A stretch of DNA of 64,000 nt. It comes from Methyloterricola oryzae (GTDB taxonomy: Bacteria > Pseudomonadota > Gammaproteobacteria > Methylococcales > Methylococcaceae). The notes under the pieces are model-generated. The model had not been told where the DNA came from. It saw only the letters and a program-made list of their open reading frames with translations, and did no database searches. Positions 56,724 to 64,000 of this stretch are shown piece after piece (the stretch's first letter is position 1; each line of letters begins with the position of its first letter). The translations under genes and the position numbers were made by a program. Location of the stretch: positions 62,001 to 126,000 of the forward strand of contig NZ_JYNS01000002.1 in NCBI RefSeq assembly GCF_000934725.1, read 5' to 3'.

Positions 56724-59156
56724 TTACAATGTGCCCACTTTCAGCGGCTCGAATTCAAGCCGCTTGGGTTCCTGGGCATGCTGTTCCCAGGGGTCGAACT
56801 GGGCCGTCTGCTGCGATGCGAGAAAACGGTTGTACAGCGCCTTGCGGCCTTCCTCGTCCTCAACCACGCGCGATCTGACATAGGACAGCCCCACGCGTTC
56901 GATCCAGGGCGCGGTGCGCTCCAGGTAACGGCCCTCCTCGCGGTAGAGCTGCATGAATGCGCCGCAGTATTCTTTCACTTCCGCTTCCGTGCCGGCCTTG
57001 CAGAGTAGGTCGGTGCCGCGGATCTTGATGCCGCCGTTGCCGCCCACATGGATCTCATAGCCGGAATCGACACAGATGACGCCAAAGTCCTTGATGGTGG
57101 CCTCGGCGCAGTTGCGCGGACAGCCGGACACCGCCATCTTGAACTTGTGCGGAGTCCAGGAGCCCCAGGTCATTTTTTCCAACTGCACCCCCAAGCCTGT
57201 GGAATCCTGGGTGCCGAAGCGGCACCACTCCGAACCCACGCAGGTTTTCACCGTGCGCAGGGACTTGCCATAGGCGTGTCCGGAGACCATGCCGGCGGCA
57301 TTGAGATCGGCCCACACCTTGGGCAGGTCCTCCTTTTTGACGCCCAGCAGGTCGATGCGCTGGCCACCGGTGACCTTGACCGTGGGTATGCTGAATTTGT
57401 CGGCCACATCGGCGATGGCGCGCAGTTCCTTGGGCGTGGTCAGGCCGCCCCACATGCGCGGCACCACCGAGTAGGTGCCGTCCTTCTGAATGTTGGCATG
57501 GACGCGCTCGTTGATGAAGCGCGATTGCGGGTCATCCTGGTACTGGTCAGGCCAGGCGCACAGCAGGTAGTAGTTGAGGGCCGGGCGGCAGCTTTGGCAG
57601 CCGTCCGGGCTCTTCCATTCCAGGGCCCTGAACACATCCTCCATGCTCTTCAGCCGCTGATCACGGATGGCTGCGCGCACGGTATCGTGGGAGTGCTCGG
57701 TGCACTTGCACAGGGGTTTCTCCTTGGGCGTCTGGTCGTAGTTGCCCACCGTGGCCGCCAGGATCTGCTCCACCAGGCCGGTGCAGGAACCGCAGGACGC
57801 GGAAGCCTTGGTGTGGGAGCGCACTTCGTCCAGGGTGAACAGCTTCTGGCCGACGATGGCATCGACGATGGTTTTCTTGCAGACACCGTTGCAGCCGCAG
57901 ATTTCCGCATCGTCGGTCATGGACATGACACTGCTCCCTTCGCGCCCGGCATCGGCCATGTGAGCGCGCCCGAACAGCACGGTCTCGCGGAAGTCGCTGA
58001 TGTCGGTGCCCTCGCGCATGAGCTGGAAGTACCAGGAGCCGTCCACCGTGTCCCCATACAGCACCGCGCCCTTGACGCGGTTGTCCTTCACCACCAGCTT
58101 CTTGTAGACACCGCGCGCCGGGTCCTGGAACACCAGGTCGTCGCAGCCCGCTCCGCCCTGGAAGTCCCCGGCGGAGAACAGGTCGATGCCCGTGACCTTG
58201 AGCTTGGTCGAGGTGACCGAGCCTTGGTAGCGGCCGATGCCGTATTCCGCCAGGTGGTTGGCGCACACCTTGGCCTGCTCGAACAAGGGCGCCACCAGGC
58301 CGAACAGATTGCCGCGGTGCTGCACGCATTCGCCCACCGCATAAATCCGCGGATCGTAGGTCTGCAGGGTGTCGTTGACGATGATGCCGCGCTCGCAGTG
58401 GAGCCGGGCGGATTTGGCCAGTTCGATGTTGGGGCGTATTCCCACGGCCATGACCACCAGGTCGGCGGGTATTTCGGTGCCGTTCTTGAAGCGCACGCCG
58501 GTGACGCGCTCGGTGCCCAACAGGGCCTCGGTCTGGGCTTCCAGCATGAAGTTGAGGCCGGTCTCTTCCAGAGAGCGTTGCAACAGGGCCGCCGCCGGCT
58601 TATCCAGCTGACGCTCCATGAGGGTGTCCAGCACGTGCACCACGGTGACCGACATGCCCTGCTTCAGCAGTCCGTTGGCGGCCTCCAGACCCAGCAGGCC
58701 GCCGCCGATGACCACGGCGTGCTTGTGCTGGCGGGATGCCTGCAGCATGCGGTGCACATCCTGGATGTCGCGAAAACCGACCACACCATCCAGGTCTCGT
58801 CCGGGCACCGGCAGGATGAAGGGCGTGGAGCCGGTGGCCAGCAGCAGCCGGCTGTACTCGGCGACGGTACCGTCATCGCCATGAACCGTGCGGCGCTTGC
58901 GGTCGATGCGGTGCACCGTCTTGCCGGTGTGCAGGGTGATGCCGTGATCCCGGTACCAGGCCTCGTCGTTGATGACGATATCGTTCAAGGTCTTTTCCCC
59001 GGCCAGCACCGGCGAGAGCAGGATGCGGTTGTAGTTACCGTGAGGTTCCGCGCCGAAGACGGTGATGTCGTACTTGTCCGGCGCAATCTTCAACAACTCC
59101 TCGAGGGTTCGCACGCCGGCCATGCCGTTGCCCACCAAGACCAATTTTTCTTTCAT
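56724..59156 (-). CDS. nirB: Nitrite reductase (NADH) large subunit NirB
   Basis: An 810-residue cytoplasmic sirohaem enzyme. It has an FAD/NADH domain (LVLVGNGMAGVRTLEELL at the start, GGGLLGLEAANGL), BFD-type [2Fe-2S] segments (CGCNGVCKKTI, SASCGSCTGLVEQI, then a second CKCTEHSHD region), and sirohaem/[4Fe-4S] cysteines in TCVGSEWCRFG and SGCPRNCAEA. It reduces nitrite to ammonium with NADH. It overlaps the kinase gene by four bases. Confidence 0.97.
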   Translation of the reverse strand: MKEKLVLVGNGMAGVRTLEELLKIAPDKYDITVFGAEPHGNYNRILLSPVLAGEKTLNDIVINDEAWYRDHGITLHTGKTVHRIDRKRRTVHGDDGTVAEYSRLLLATGSTPFILPVPGRDLDGVVGFRDIQDVHRMLQASRQHKHAVVIGGGLLGLEAANGLLKQGMSVTVVHVLDTLMERQLDKPAAALLQRSLEETGLNFMLEAQTEALLGTERVTGVRFKNGTEIPADLVVMAVGIRPNIELAKSARLHCERGIIVNDTLQTYDPRIYAVGECVQHRGNLFGLVAPLFEQAKVCANHLAEYGIGRYQGSVTSTKLKVTGIDLFSAGDFQGGAGCDDLVFQDPARGVYKKLVVKDNRVKGAVLYGDTVDGSWYFQLMREGTDISDFRETVLFGRAHMADAGREGSSVMSMTDDAEICGCNGVCKKTIVDAIVGQKLFTLDEVRSHTKASASCGSCTGLVEQILAATVGNYDQTPKEKPLCKCTEHSHDTVRAAIRDQRLKSMEDVFRALEWKSPDGCQSCRPALNYYLLCAWPDQYQDDPQSRFINERVHANIQKDGTYSVVPRMWGGLTTPKELRAIADVADKFSIPTVKVTGGQRIDLLGVKKEDLPKVWADLNAAGMVSGHAYGKSLRTVKTCVGSEWCRFGTQDSTGLGVQLEKMTWGSWTPHKFKMAVSGCPRNCAEATIKDFGVICVDSGYEIHVGGNGGIKIRGTDLLCKAGTEAEVKEYCGAFMQLYREEGRYLERTAPWIERVGLSYVRSRVVEDEEGRKALYNRFLASQQTAQFDPWEQHAQEPKRLEFEPLKVGTL

Positions 59157-60928
59157 CGTTGGGAACCTCTTGTGACTGTCGGATCGTGAAATTCGGAGTG
59201 GGAAGGCGGGGGCGGATTCGCGCCGGCGAGGCGGCCAAAGGCGGCCAGCAAGGCAAGCAGGAGCATCAGCGCGGTGGCCTTCCAGAACAACAGGGGATTG
59301 CGTTCATACAGGGGACGCTTGCGCGGCATCACCGGAGCGCCCTGGGCGAGGCCGTTTTCCAGTTCGTAGGCCAGTTCCATGATGTCGTCATAGCGTTCCG
59401 CCGGATCGACGGCCAGGGCGCGCGCCAGCACCACGCCCAGCCAGGCGGGAAGATCCGGGCGGTGACGGGCCAGGGGTCTCGGGGCCGCTTTGTAGCGCGG
59501 CGTGCTGAAGGGCTCGGTCTCGCCGTAAGGGTAGGCGCCCCGGGCGAACATTCGATACAGGCTCACGCCGGCCGCAAAAATATCGGTGCTCACATTGCCG
59601 CGCTCGCCGTGGAATTGCTCCGGCGCCATGTAACTGGCGGTCCCCGGAATCGGCGCATCCACCGCCTCGTCCCAGGCGGGCATGCGCGCGACGCCCAGAT
59701 CGAGCAGCTTCAGGCCGCCATCCTCCAGGATCATGACGTTGTCGGGCTTGATGTCCCGGTGCACGATGCGCAGCCGGTGCAAGGCATGAATCGCCTTGCA
59801 CAACAGTACCGCGAGCGCCACGCCTTCGTGCAGGCCGATTGCCCCGGCGGCCCTGATCCGTTGCTCCAGGGTCTTGCCGGGGTAGTAGGGCAGCACCGTG
59901 TAAAGCCGCGACTGCCGTCCCTCCGGCATATCCACGATCTCGGCCACCCAGGGGCTTTTCACGCGGGCGCCGATCCAGGCCTCGCGCAGGAAGGCGTCGT
60001 GGTACTCGCGGACACTGGCCACCTGGGGGTGGGGAAACTTGAGCACCACCCGACGTTCATTTTGCGGGTCTCTGGCCAGGAGCAAGCTGCTGTAGCGTCC
60101 CTGGGAAAGCACCCGCTCCAGTTCGAATCCATCAACGCTCTGGCCGGCCTTGGGCAGATCCAGCACGGGCAGGGCGCGGACGGACTGCTCCAGCAGGGAA
60201 CGGTCCGGCGGCGGCAGGCTGACCACATCCACCACCAGGGCGGTAATGTTGTCCTGGCTGCCGCGCTTGAAGGCCAGATCGGCCAGTTCGGCGGCGGTGC
60301 TCTCCGGCGATTGGCGCTGCAGCAGCAGGCTCTTGATCTCGCTGTCGCGCAAGATCGCATGCAAGCCGTCCGTGCACAGCAGGAAGCGGTCGTGGGCCTC
60401 CAGGGCGTGGACGGCACTGTCGCTGCGCAGGCGTTCCTCGATACCCACCGCTCGGTAGAGGACGTGGTCGAGATTTGGATTGTTGAGGGTATGATCCTCG
60501 GTCAGCCGCTCCAGGATTTCGCCGCGCAGGCGGTAGATCCGCGAATCGCCCACATGCAGCACATGTGCCTGGCGATGGCAGAGGATCAAGGCGCTGAAGG
60601 TGGTCGCCATTCCGGCGAGTTCCGCATCGCGCTTGCCGAGGGCATGAATCCACTGATTGATGGCGTCCAGGCACCTGAAGGCGGCCTGCGCGGCGCCCAG
60701 GGATCTTGGATAGTCCCCATAACCGTCCAGGAAGGCGCGCACGCTCGTCTCGGCCGCCACCCGCCCGCCGCGGGCGCCGCTGACGCCATCGGCCACGGCG
60801 GCCATGATCTCGCCTACCCCCGAGGTACCCGGCTCCGCCGGCTGGCAGGCGGCAAAGTCCTGGTTGTCCTCGCGCCGGCCCGTCAGGCTGGCGATCCCCA
60901 CCAGGGCTTGCAGGCGGGGTTCGCTCAT
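59153..60928 (-). CDS. PP2C phosphatase-Ser/Thr kinase fusion
   Basis: A 591-residue bifunctional protein. An N-terminal PP2C domain (about 8-235; GRREDNQDF, ADGVSGARGG, HVGDSRIYRL, GSQDNITALVV) is followed by a Hanks-type kinase (about 270-530; HRDIKPDNVMI, LLDLGVAR with DLG replacing DFG) and a C-terminal TM segment. The start MSEPRLQALVGIAS has GAGG upstream; a start at 61015 is possible. It sits between the nitrate transporter and nirB, overlapping nirB by ATGA, an order also known in Pseudomonas, so it probably tunes nitrate uptake or reduction post-translationally. Confidence 0.9.
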   Translation of the reverse strand: MSEPRLQALVGIASLTGRREDNQDFAACQPAEPGTSGVGEIMAAVADGVSGARGGRVAAETSVRAFLDGYGDYPRSLGAAQAAFRCLDAINQWIHALGKRDAELAGMATTFSALILCHRQAHVLHVGDSRIYRLRGEILERLTEDHTLNNPNLDHVLYRAVGIEERLRSDSAVHALEAHDRFLLCTDGLHAILRDSEIKSLLLQRQSPESTAAELADLAFKRGSQDNITALVVDVVSLPPPDRSLLEQSVRALPVLDLPKAGQSVDGFELERVLSQGRYSSLLLARDPQNERRVVLKFPHPQVASVREYHDAFLREAWIGARVKSPWVAEIVDMPEGRQSRLYTVLPYYPGKTLEQRIRAAGAIGLHEGVALAVLLCKAIHALHRLRIVHRDIKPDNVMILEDGGLKLLDLGVARMPAWDEAVDAPIPGTASYMAPEQFHGERGNVSTDIFAAGVSLYRMFARGAYPYGETEPFSTPRYKAAPRPLARHRPDLPAWLGVVLARALAVDPAERYDDIMELAYELENGLAQGAPVMPRKRPLYERNPLLFWKATALMLLLALLAAFGRLAGANPPPPSHSEFHDPTVTRGSQR

Positions 60929-61025
60929 CGAGCGGCCTCGTTCGCGGCCGCGCGGGGCGGATGGCCTCGGGTCACCGCGTAGCGGAAAGGGCAGGATGCG
61001 GGCTTTCGATCGCATGATGACGCCT

Positions 61026-62306
61026 TCAGACCTTGGCTCCGGAGAGCGCGCCCCAGGTGGTGCGCCAGCGCCGCTTGACCATGATCAGGCCGAACAGGCC
61101 CAGCAGCGGAAGGGCCGCGAACAGGGAAAAGCCCGGCCCGAAGCTGTGCTTCAATTCCCAGGAGATGCCGAGTGACTTGGCGAGGAAGAAGCCGCCCACG
61201 CCCCCGGCGGCGCCGACCAGCCCGGTCATGACGCCGATTTCGCCGCGAAAGCGCAACGGCACGAGCTGGAAAACGGCGCCATTGCCCATGCCCAGCGCCA
61301 TGGCGCCCATAAAGAAGATGGCCGTCGCGGCCCAGGCGATGCCCGGCATGGTGGCGAGGCTCCAGCCGGCCACCTTGGCGTCGGCGACCTGTCCCAGGGC
61401 CGGCGCAGGACCTTCCGGCAGGAAGGCGATGCTCGCATAGGCCAGGGCGACCACCACGAACAGAATCTGCAGGGCGCGCACGCCGCCGATGCGGTCCGCC
61501 AGATAGCCGCCCAGAGGGCGGAACATGGAACCGGCGAAGACCACGATGGCGACCATCAGGCCGGCCGCGATGCCAGACACGTGGTACCAGTTGCTGAAAT
61601 ACAGGGGCAGGGCGTTACCCAGCCCGACGAAGCCGCCGAAGGTGATGGAGTAGAAGAACATGAACCACCAGCTGTCCACGTCCTTCAACAGCTTGCCGTA
61701 ATTGCGCAGGCTGACCGGCGCCCGCTTTTCCGGAGCGTCCTTCACCATCGCCGCATAGAACGCGAATACCAGCAGCAAGGGCACCAGCAGGAATCCGAAC
61801 ACCGATTGCCAGCCGAATTTCTCCGCGAGCCAGGGCACGATCATGGAGTCCAGCACCACGCCCATGTTGCCGGCGCCGGCGATGCCCATGACGATGCCTT
61901 GATATTTGGGGGGATACCAGCGGCTGGCCTGGGGCAGGGCCACGGAGAAACTGGCCCCGGCCACGCCAAGGACGAATCCGAGCAGTTCCAGTTCCAGTTT
62001 GGAATGCAGGCCGAACAGGAACACGTAGCCCATGCCCAGCATGACCCCCAACTGCGCCAGGATGCCGGTGAGCTTGGGCCCGAAGTGGTCGGCCAACATG
62101 CCCAGGGGGATGCGCAACAGGGCGCCGCAGAGGATCGGAATGGCGACGACGGTGAACTTTTCTTCAACCGGCATCCCCAGTTCCTGGGTGATGTACAGGG
62201 ACAGGGGGCCCAGCATGACCCACACCATGAAGGAGACGTCGAAATAGAGAAACGCGGAGAGCAGGGTGGGCCAGTGGCCGGCTTGTTTGAATTCGCGGAA
62301 GTTCAT
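61026..62306 (-). CDS. Nitrate/nitrite transporter of the NarK/NasA MFS family
   Basis: A 426-residue MFS protein with 12 predicted TM segments. Nitrate-porter signatures are visible: GVAGASFSVALPQASRWYPPKYQGIVMGIAGAGNMGV early, and GNGAVFQLVPLRFRGEIGVMTGLVGAAGGVGGFFL late. It imports nitrate for the reductase. It follows nasS by 75 bases. Confidence 0.94.
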   Translation of the reverse strand: MNFREFKQAGHWPTLLSAFLYFDVSFMVWVMLGPLSLYITQELGMPVEEKFTVVAIPILCGALLRIPLGMLADHFGPKLTGILAQLGVMLGMGYVFLFGLHSKLELELLGFVLGVAGASFSVALPQASRWYPPKYQGIVMGIAGAGNMGVVLDSMIVPWLAEKFGWQSVFGFLLVPLLLVFAFYAAMVKDAPEKRAPVSLRNYGKLLKDVDSWWFMFFYSITFGGFVGLGNALPLYFSNWYHVSGIAAGLMVAIVVFAGSMFRPLGGYLADRIGGVRALQILFVVVALAYASIAFLPEGPAPALGQVADAKVAGWSLATMPGIAWAATAIFFMGAMALGMGNGAVFQLVPLRFRGEIGVMTGLVGAAGGVGGFFLAKSLGISWELKHSFGPGFSLFAALPLLGLFGLIMVKRRWRTTWGALSGAKV

Positions 62307-62381
62307 GTTCGGTCCTGTTGGTGGGTTGAAGTGCTCAATGCCACGGGTCGAGGTGTTAAGTATCCCGTTCCGCGGGGCTGC

Positions 62382-63674
62382 CTAGTGTTCGTGACAACCC
62401 GGTCTGGAGGTGGGCGGGTTGTCTGGCCTGGCGCCGGAGGGGTCGAAGACCGCGCCGTCCAGAAAACGGTCCGGCCCCAGGTCGAAGCTGTCGTTGTGGG
62501 TGGCGAGCAGCCAGCTTTGCTCGTGTATGCCTTCCGGCTTGCCGTTTTCGGGCGGGCAAGGGAGCCCGAGGACGGCCGCGGCACGGCGGTAGATGTCCGG
62601 CCGATAGATTTCCGCCGCCAGGGCTGGAACGTCCAAGGGCGGCTGGATCTGCCCCCAGCGCAGCATCTGCGTGATGAGCCATTGGGCGTGCGAGACCCAG
62701 GGAAAGTTGGCCGCATAGCGATGGAAGACATGGAAGTCCGGCATTGGCCTGATTTCGGTATCCCGGCGATGGCGGAACTGCCCGCACAAGCCGGCCTGCA
62801 AGAGCTGCTCGGGCAGGTTGAGATATTCCGGCCGCGCCAGCAGCGTGGCCGCCTCCGCCCGATGTGCCGGGTCGTCCAGCCAGCGCGCGGCCTGTATGAG
62901 GGCGACTACCAGGGCCAGGTGGGTGTCGGGGTAGCGCTCGGCAAAATCCCGGGTCACCCCCAGCACTTTCTCGGGGTGGTTGTTCCAGATGTCGTAGCTG
63001 CAGATCAGGACGCTGCCGACGCCTTCCTCCACGGCCACGGAATTCCATGGCTCTCCTACGCAGAATCCATCTATCCATCCTTCCCGTAACTGGGAGACCA
63101 TCTGTGGCGGCGGGATGACGCAGAGCTCCACGTCGTGGTCGGGGTCTATGCCGGCCGCGGCAAGCCAGTAGCGCAGCAGGTAGTTGTGGCTCGAGCAGGG
63201 AAACACCATGGCGAAGCGCATGGGTGGCTTGCCCCTTGCCTTGTCCTGTTCGATCAGGGTCTTCAGGGGGCTGGCGTCCTGGGGGCCGCGCCGGCACAAG
63301 GCGGGCTCAATCTCCTTGAGCCGTTGGTACAAGGGCTCTGCGACGGTGATGGCATTTCCGTTCAGGCTCATGGAGAACGCGGTAACCATGGGCATCTGGA
63401 AAGCATCTGCGCCCAGACTGGCCGCGATGGGCATTCCCGCCAGCATTTGACCACCGTCCAGGGAGCCGAAGCAGACCTTGTCCCGGATGTTGGCCCAGGA
63501 GGGCTCGCGCGTCAGCGTGACCTCGAGGCCGCAGGCGCCAAAGAAGCCCATTTGCTGCGCAACCACGAGCGGTGCGCAGTCGCTCAAAGGAATGAAGCCA
63601 AGGTTCAGGTGCGGGTGCTCCGGCGCAGCCCGCCAGGCCAGTGGCTTGGGCACAGTATCTGTTGAGCTGTTCAA
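62382..63674 (-). CDS. nasS: Nitrate sensor NasS (NrtA/CmpA family without signal peptide)
   Basis: A 430-residue ABC-type solute-binding homologue of the nitrate/bicarbonate family: LNLGFIPLSDCAPLVVAQQMGFF, CFGSLDGGQMLAGMPI, WIDGFCVGEPWN and the FHVFHRYAANFPWVSHAQWL segment. No signal peptide is seen at the N-terminus and no ABC permease or ATPase genes accompany it, so it fits NasS, the cytoplasmic nitrate sensor that sequesters NasT. TTG is the start, with AGGAG 8 bases upstream. It is the first gene after the ANTAR leader and terminator. Confidence 0.88.
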   Translation of the reverse strand: MNSSTDTVPKPLAWRAAPEHPHLNLGFIPLSDCAPLVVAQQMGFFGACGLEVTLTREPSWANIRDKVCFGSLDGGQMLAGMPIAASLGADAFQMPMVTAFSMSLNGNAITVAEPLYQRLKEIEPALCRRGPQDASPLKTLIEQDKARGKPPMRFAMVFPCSSHNYLLRYWLAAAGIDPDHDVELCVIPPPQMVSQLREGWIDGFCVGEPWNSVAVEEGVGSVLICSYDIWNNHPEKVLGVTRDFAERYPDTHLALVVALIQAARWLDDPAHRAEAATLLARPEYLNLPEQLLQAGLCGQFRHRRDTEIRPMPDFHVFHRYAANFPWVSHAQWLITQMLRWGQIQPPLDVPALAAEIYRPDIYRRAAAVLGLPCPPENGKPEGIHEQSWLLATHNDSFDLGPDRFLDGAVFDPSGARPDNPPTSRPGCHEH

Positions 63675-63697
63675 GAGTCTGCTCCTGGAGAGTGGGC

Positions 63698-63756
63698 AAA
63701 AAAAAAGACGCCTGCGAGCCGACTGTCAAAAAAACTGACAATGCCTCGCGGACGCC
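63698..63756 (-). terminator. Leader terminator of the nitrate operon
   Basis: Read on the minus strand, a long imperfect stem (about 20 pairs, arms at 63707-63728 and 63736-63756) with a U-rich loop is followed by nine Us, 24 bases before nasS. Its 5' arm contains the 3' arm of ANTAR hairpin P2, so the two structures exclude each other. Confidence 0.9.
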
Positions 63757-63795
63757 TTTGTCCGTGACAGCTTCGCCGCCGTTGGCGAAACTGCC
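63749..63795 (-). promoter_or_regulatory. ANTAR two-hairpin RNA leader of the nitrate operon
   Basis: On the minus-strand RNA, hairpin P1 (63766-63795) has a fully paired 12-bp stem (two G-U pairs) and hexaloop AACGGC; one base later, P2 (63749-63764) has stem CGGAC/GUCCG and hexaloop AAAGGC. Both loops have A at position 1 and G at position 4, the signature bound by ANTAR proteins such as NasT. P2 shares bases with the terminator, so NasT binding should stabilise P2 and let transcription proceed. Confidence 0.9.
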
Positions 63796-63810
63796 TTTCA
63801 AATTGAATAA

Positions 63811-63826
63811 AGCAGTAGTTGTGCCA
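63811..63826 (-). promoter_or_regulatory. Sigma-54-type promoter of the nitrate operon
   Basis: On the minus strand TGGCAC-N5-CTGCT, with the GG-N10-GC core and the same variant -12 element as the glnK promoter. The predicted start near 63800 lies just ahead of hairpin P1. A degenerate NtrC-type site (GCAC-N7-GGGC) at 63901-63915 is at a fitting distance. Confidence 0.65.
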
Positions 63827-64000
63827 GCCTCAATGGCATTTATGGGTATCTATAAATCAATGGCTTACTTATATCTTGGACGGGATACGCCGATGAATCC
63901 GCACCATTGCAGGGCCGGATTGCCCAATATGTGCGCAGCTGGCAGCGTTCGGGAGAAAACGGGAGGTCGTGTCGGAAAATTTTCCAGTGACGGCCCAAGA

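Noticed and set aside
57048-59189. A 713-codon open frame opposite nirB
   Set aside because: nirB on the other strand has full family motifs; the opposite frame has none and reflects GC-rich codon bias.
59159-60982. A 607-codon open frame opposite the kinase-phosphatase gene
   Set aside because: Shadow of a gene with clear PP2C and kinase motifs.
63921-63935. Second NtrC site upstream of the nitrate operon
   Set aside because: The half-sites are at the wrong spacing; only the degenerate site at 63901-63915 is tenable.

Overview
The window is about 64 kb of GC-rich chromosomal DNA with dense genes and no insertion sequence, prophage or CRISPR array that I can see. Gene content and order are gammaproteobacterial: ruvC-ruvA-ruvB-ybgC-tolQ-tolR-tolA-tolB-pal-cpoB-queE-queC, uvrA divergent from a YajR-type transporter plus ssb, nagZ-hpt, and yciB-yciI-bolA. 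A cytochrome P460-family protein, SoxY, two ammonium transporters and a complete NasS/NasT-controlled nitrate assimilation operon would fit a methanotroph of the Methylococcales. That placement is inference, because no methane or methanol oxidation gene lies in the window.

Layout. 0.1-8 kb: a SoxY carrier, a purine salvage/cell-wall recycling operon on the minus strand (nagZ, hpt, MTA/MTI phosphorylase), a FliL-like protein, a MIF-like protein, a yciB-yciI-bola-parvulin operon and a diguanylate cyclase. 8.4-10.4 kb: gmd-fcl for GDP-L-fucose. 10.5-16.2 kb: ssb, a YajR-like exporter, uvrA and a DUF2959 protein. 16.2-21 kb: cytochrome P460, a secreted zinc metalloprotease and a copper P-type ATPase. 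21-31.5 kb: yebC, ruvCAB, the Tol-Pal operon with an unusually long TolA, and queE/queC. 31.5-36.2 kb: a DUF2058 protein, tRNA-Arg(CCG), rep, comM and ubiK.

36.2-64 kb is largely nitrogen metabolism and envelope transport. glnK-amtB has two NtrC-type sites upstream of a sigma-54-type promoter. Next come mepA, a FixJ-like regulator and a histidine kinase whose N-terminus is an ethylene-binding domain of the plant ETR1 type with every copper/ethylene-site residue conserved. A second amtB follows with a small exported protein and a beta-barrel porin. After an EmrAB-type tripartite efflux operon with a divergent LysR regulator comes the nitrate assimilation operon, read right to left: nasS, nitrate transporter, a PP2C-kinase fusion, nirB, nirD, nasA, nasT and an alginate-export-type porin.

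The leader of the nitrate operon (63.70-63.83 kb) can be read directly. It holds a sigma-54-type promoter, two adjacent hairpins each with a six-base loop having A at position 1 and G at position 4 (the ANTAR target signature), and an intrinsic terminator whose 5' arm overlaps the second hairpin. The expected regulators NasS and NasT are encoded in the same operon, so their expression should be self-reinforcing when nitrate is present. The strongest leads are the ethylene-receptor-like kinase set between two ammonium-transport loci, and this complete nitrate antitermination leader.
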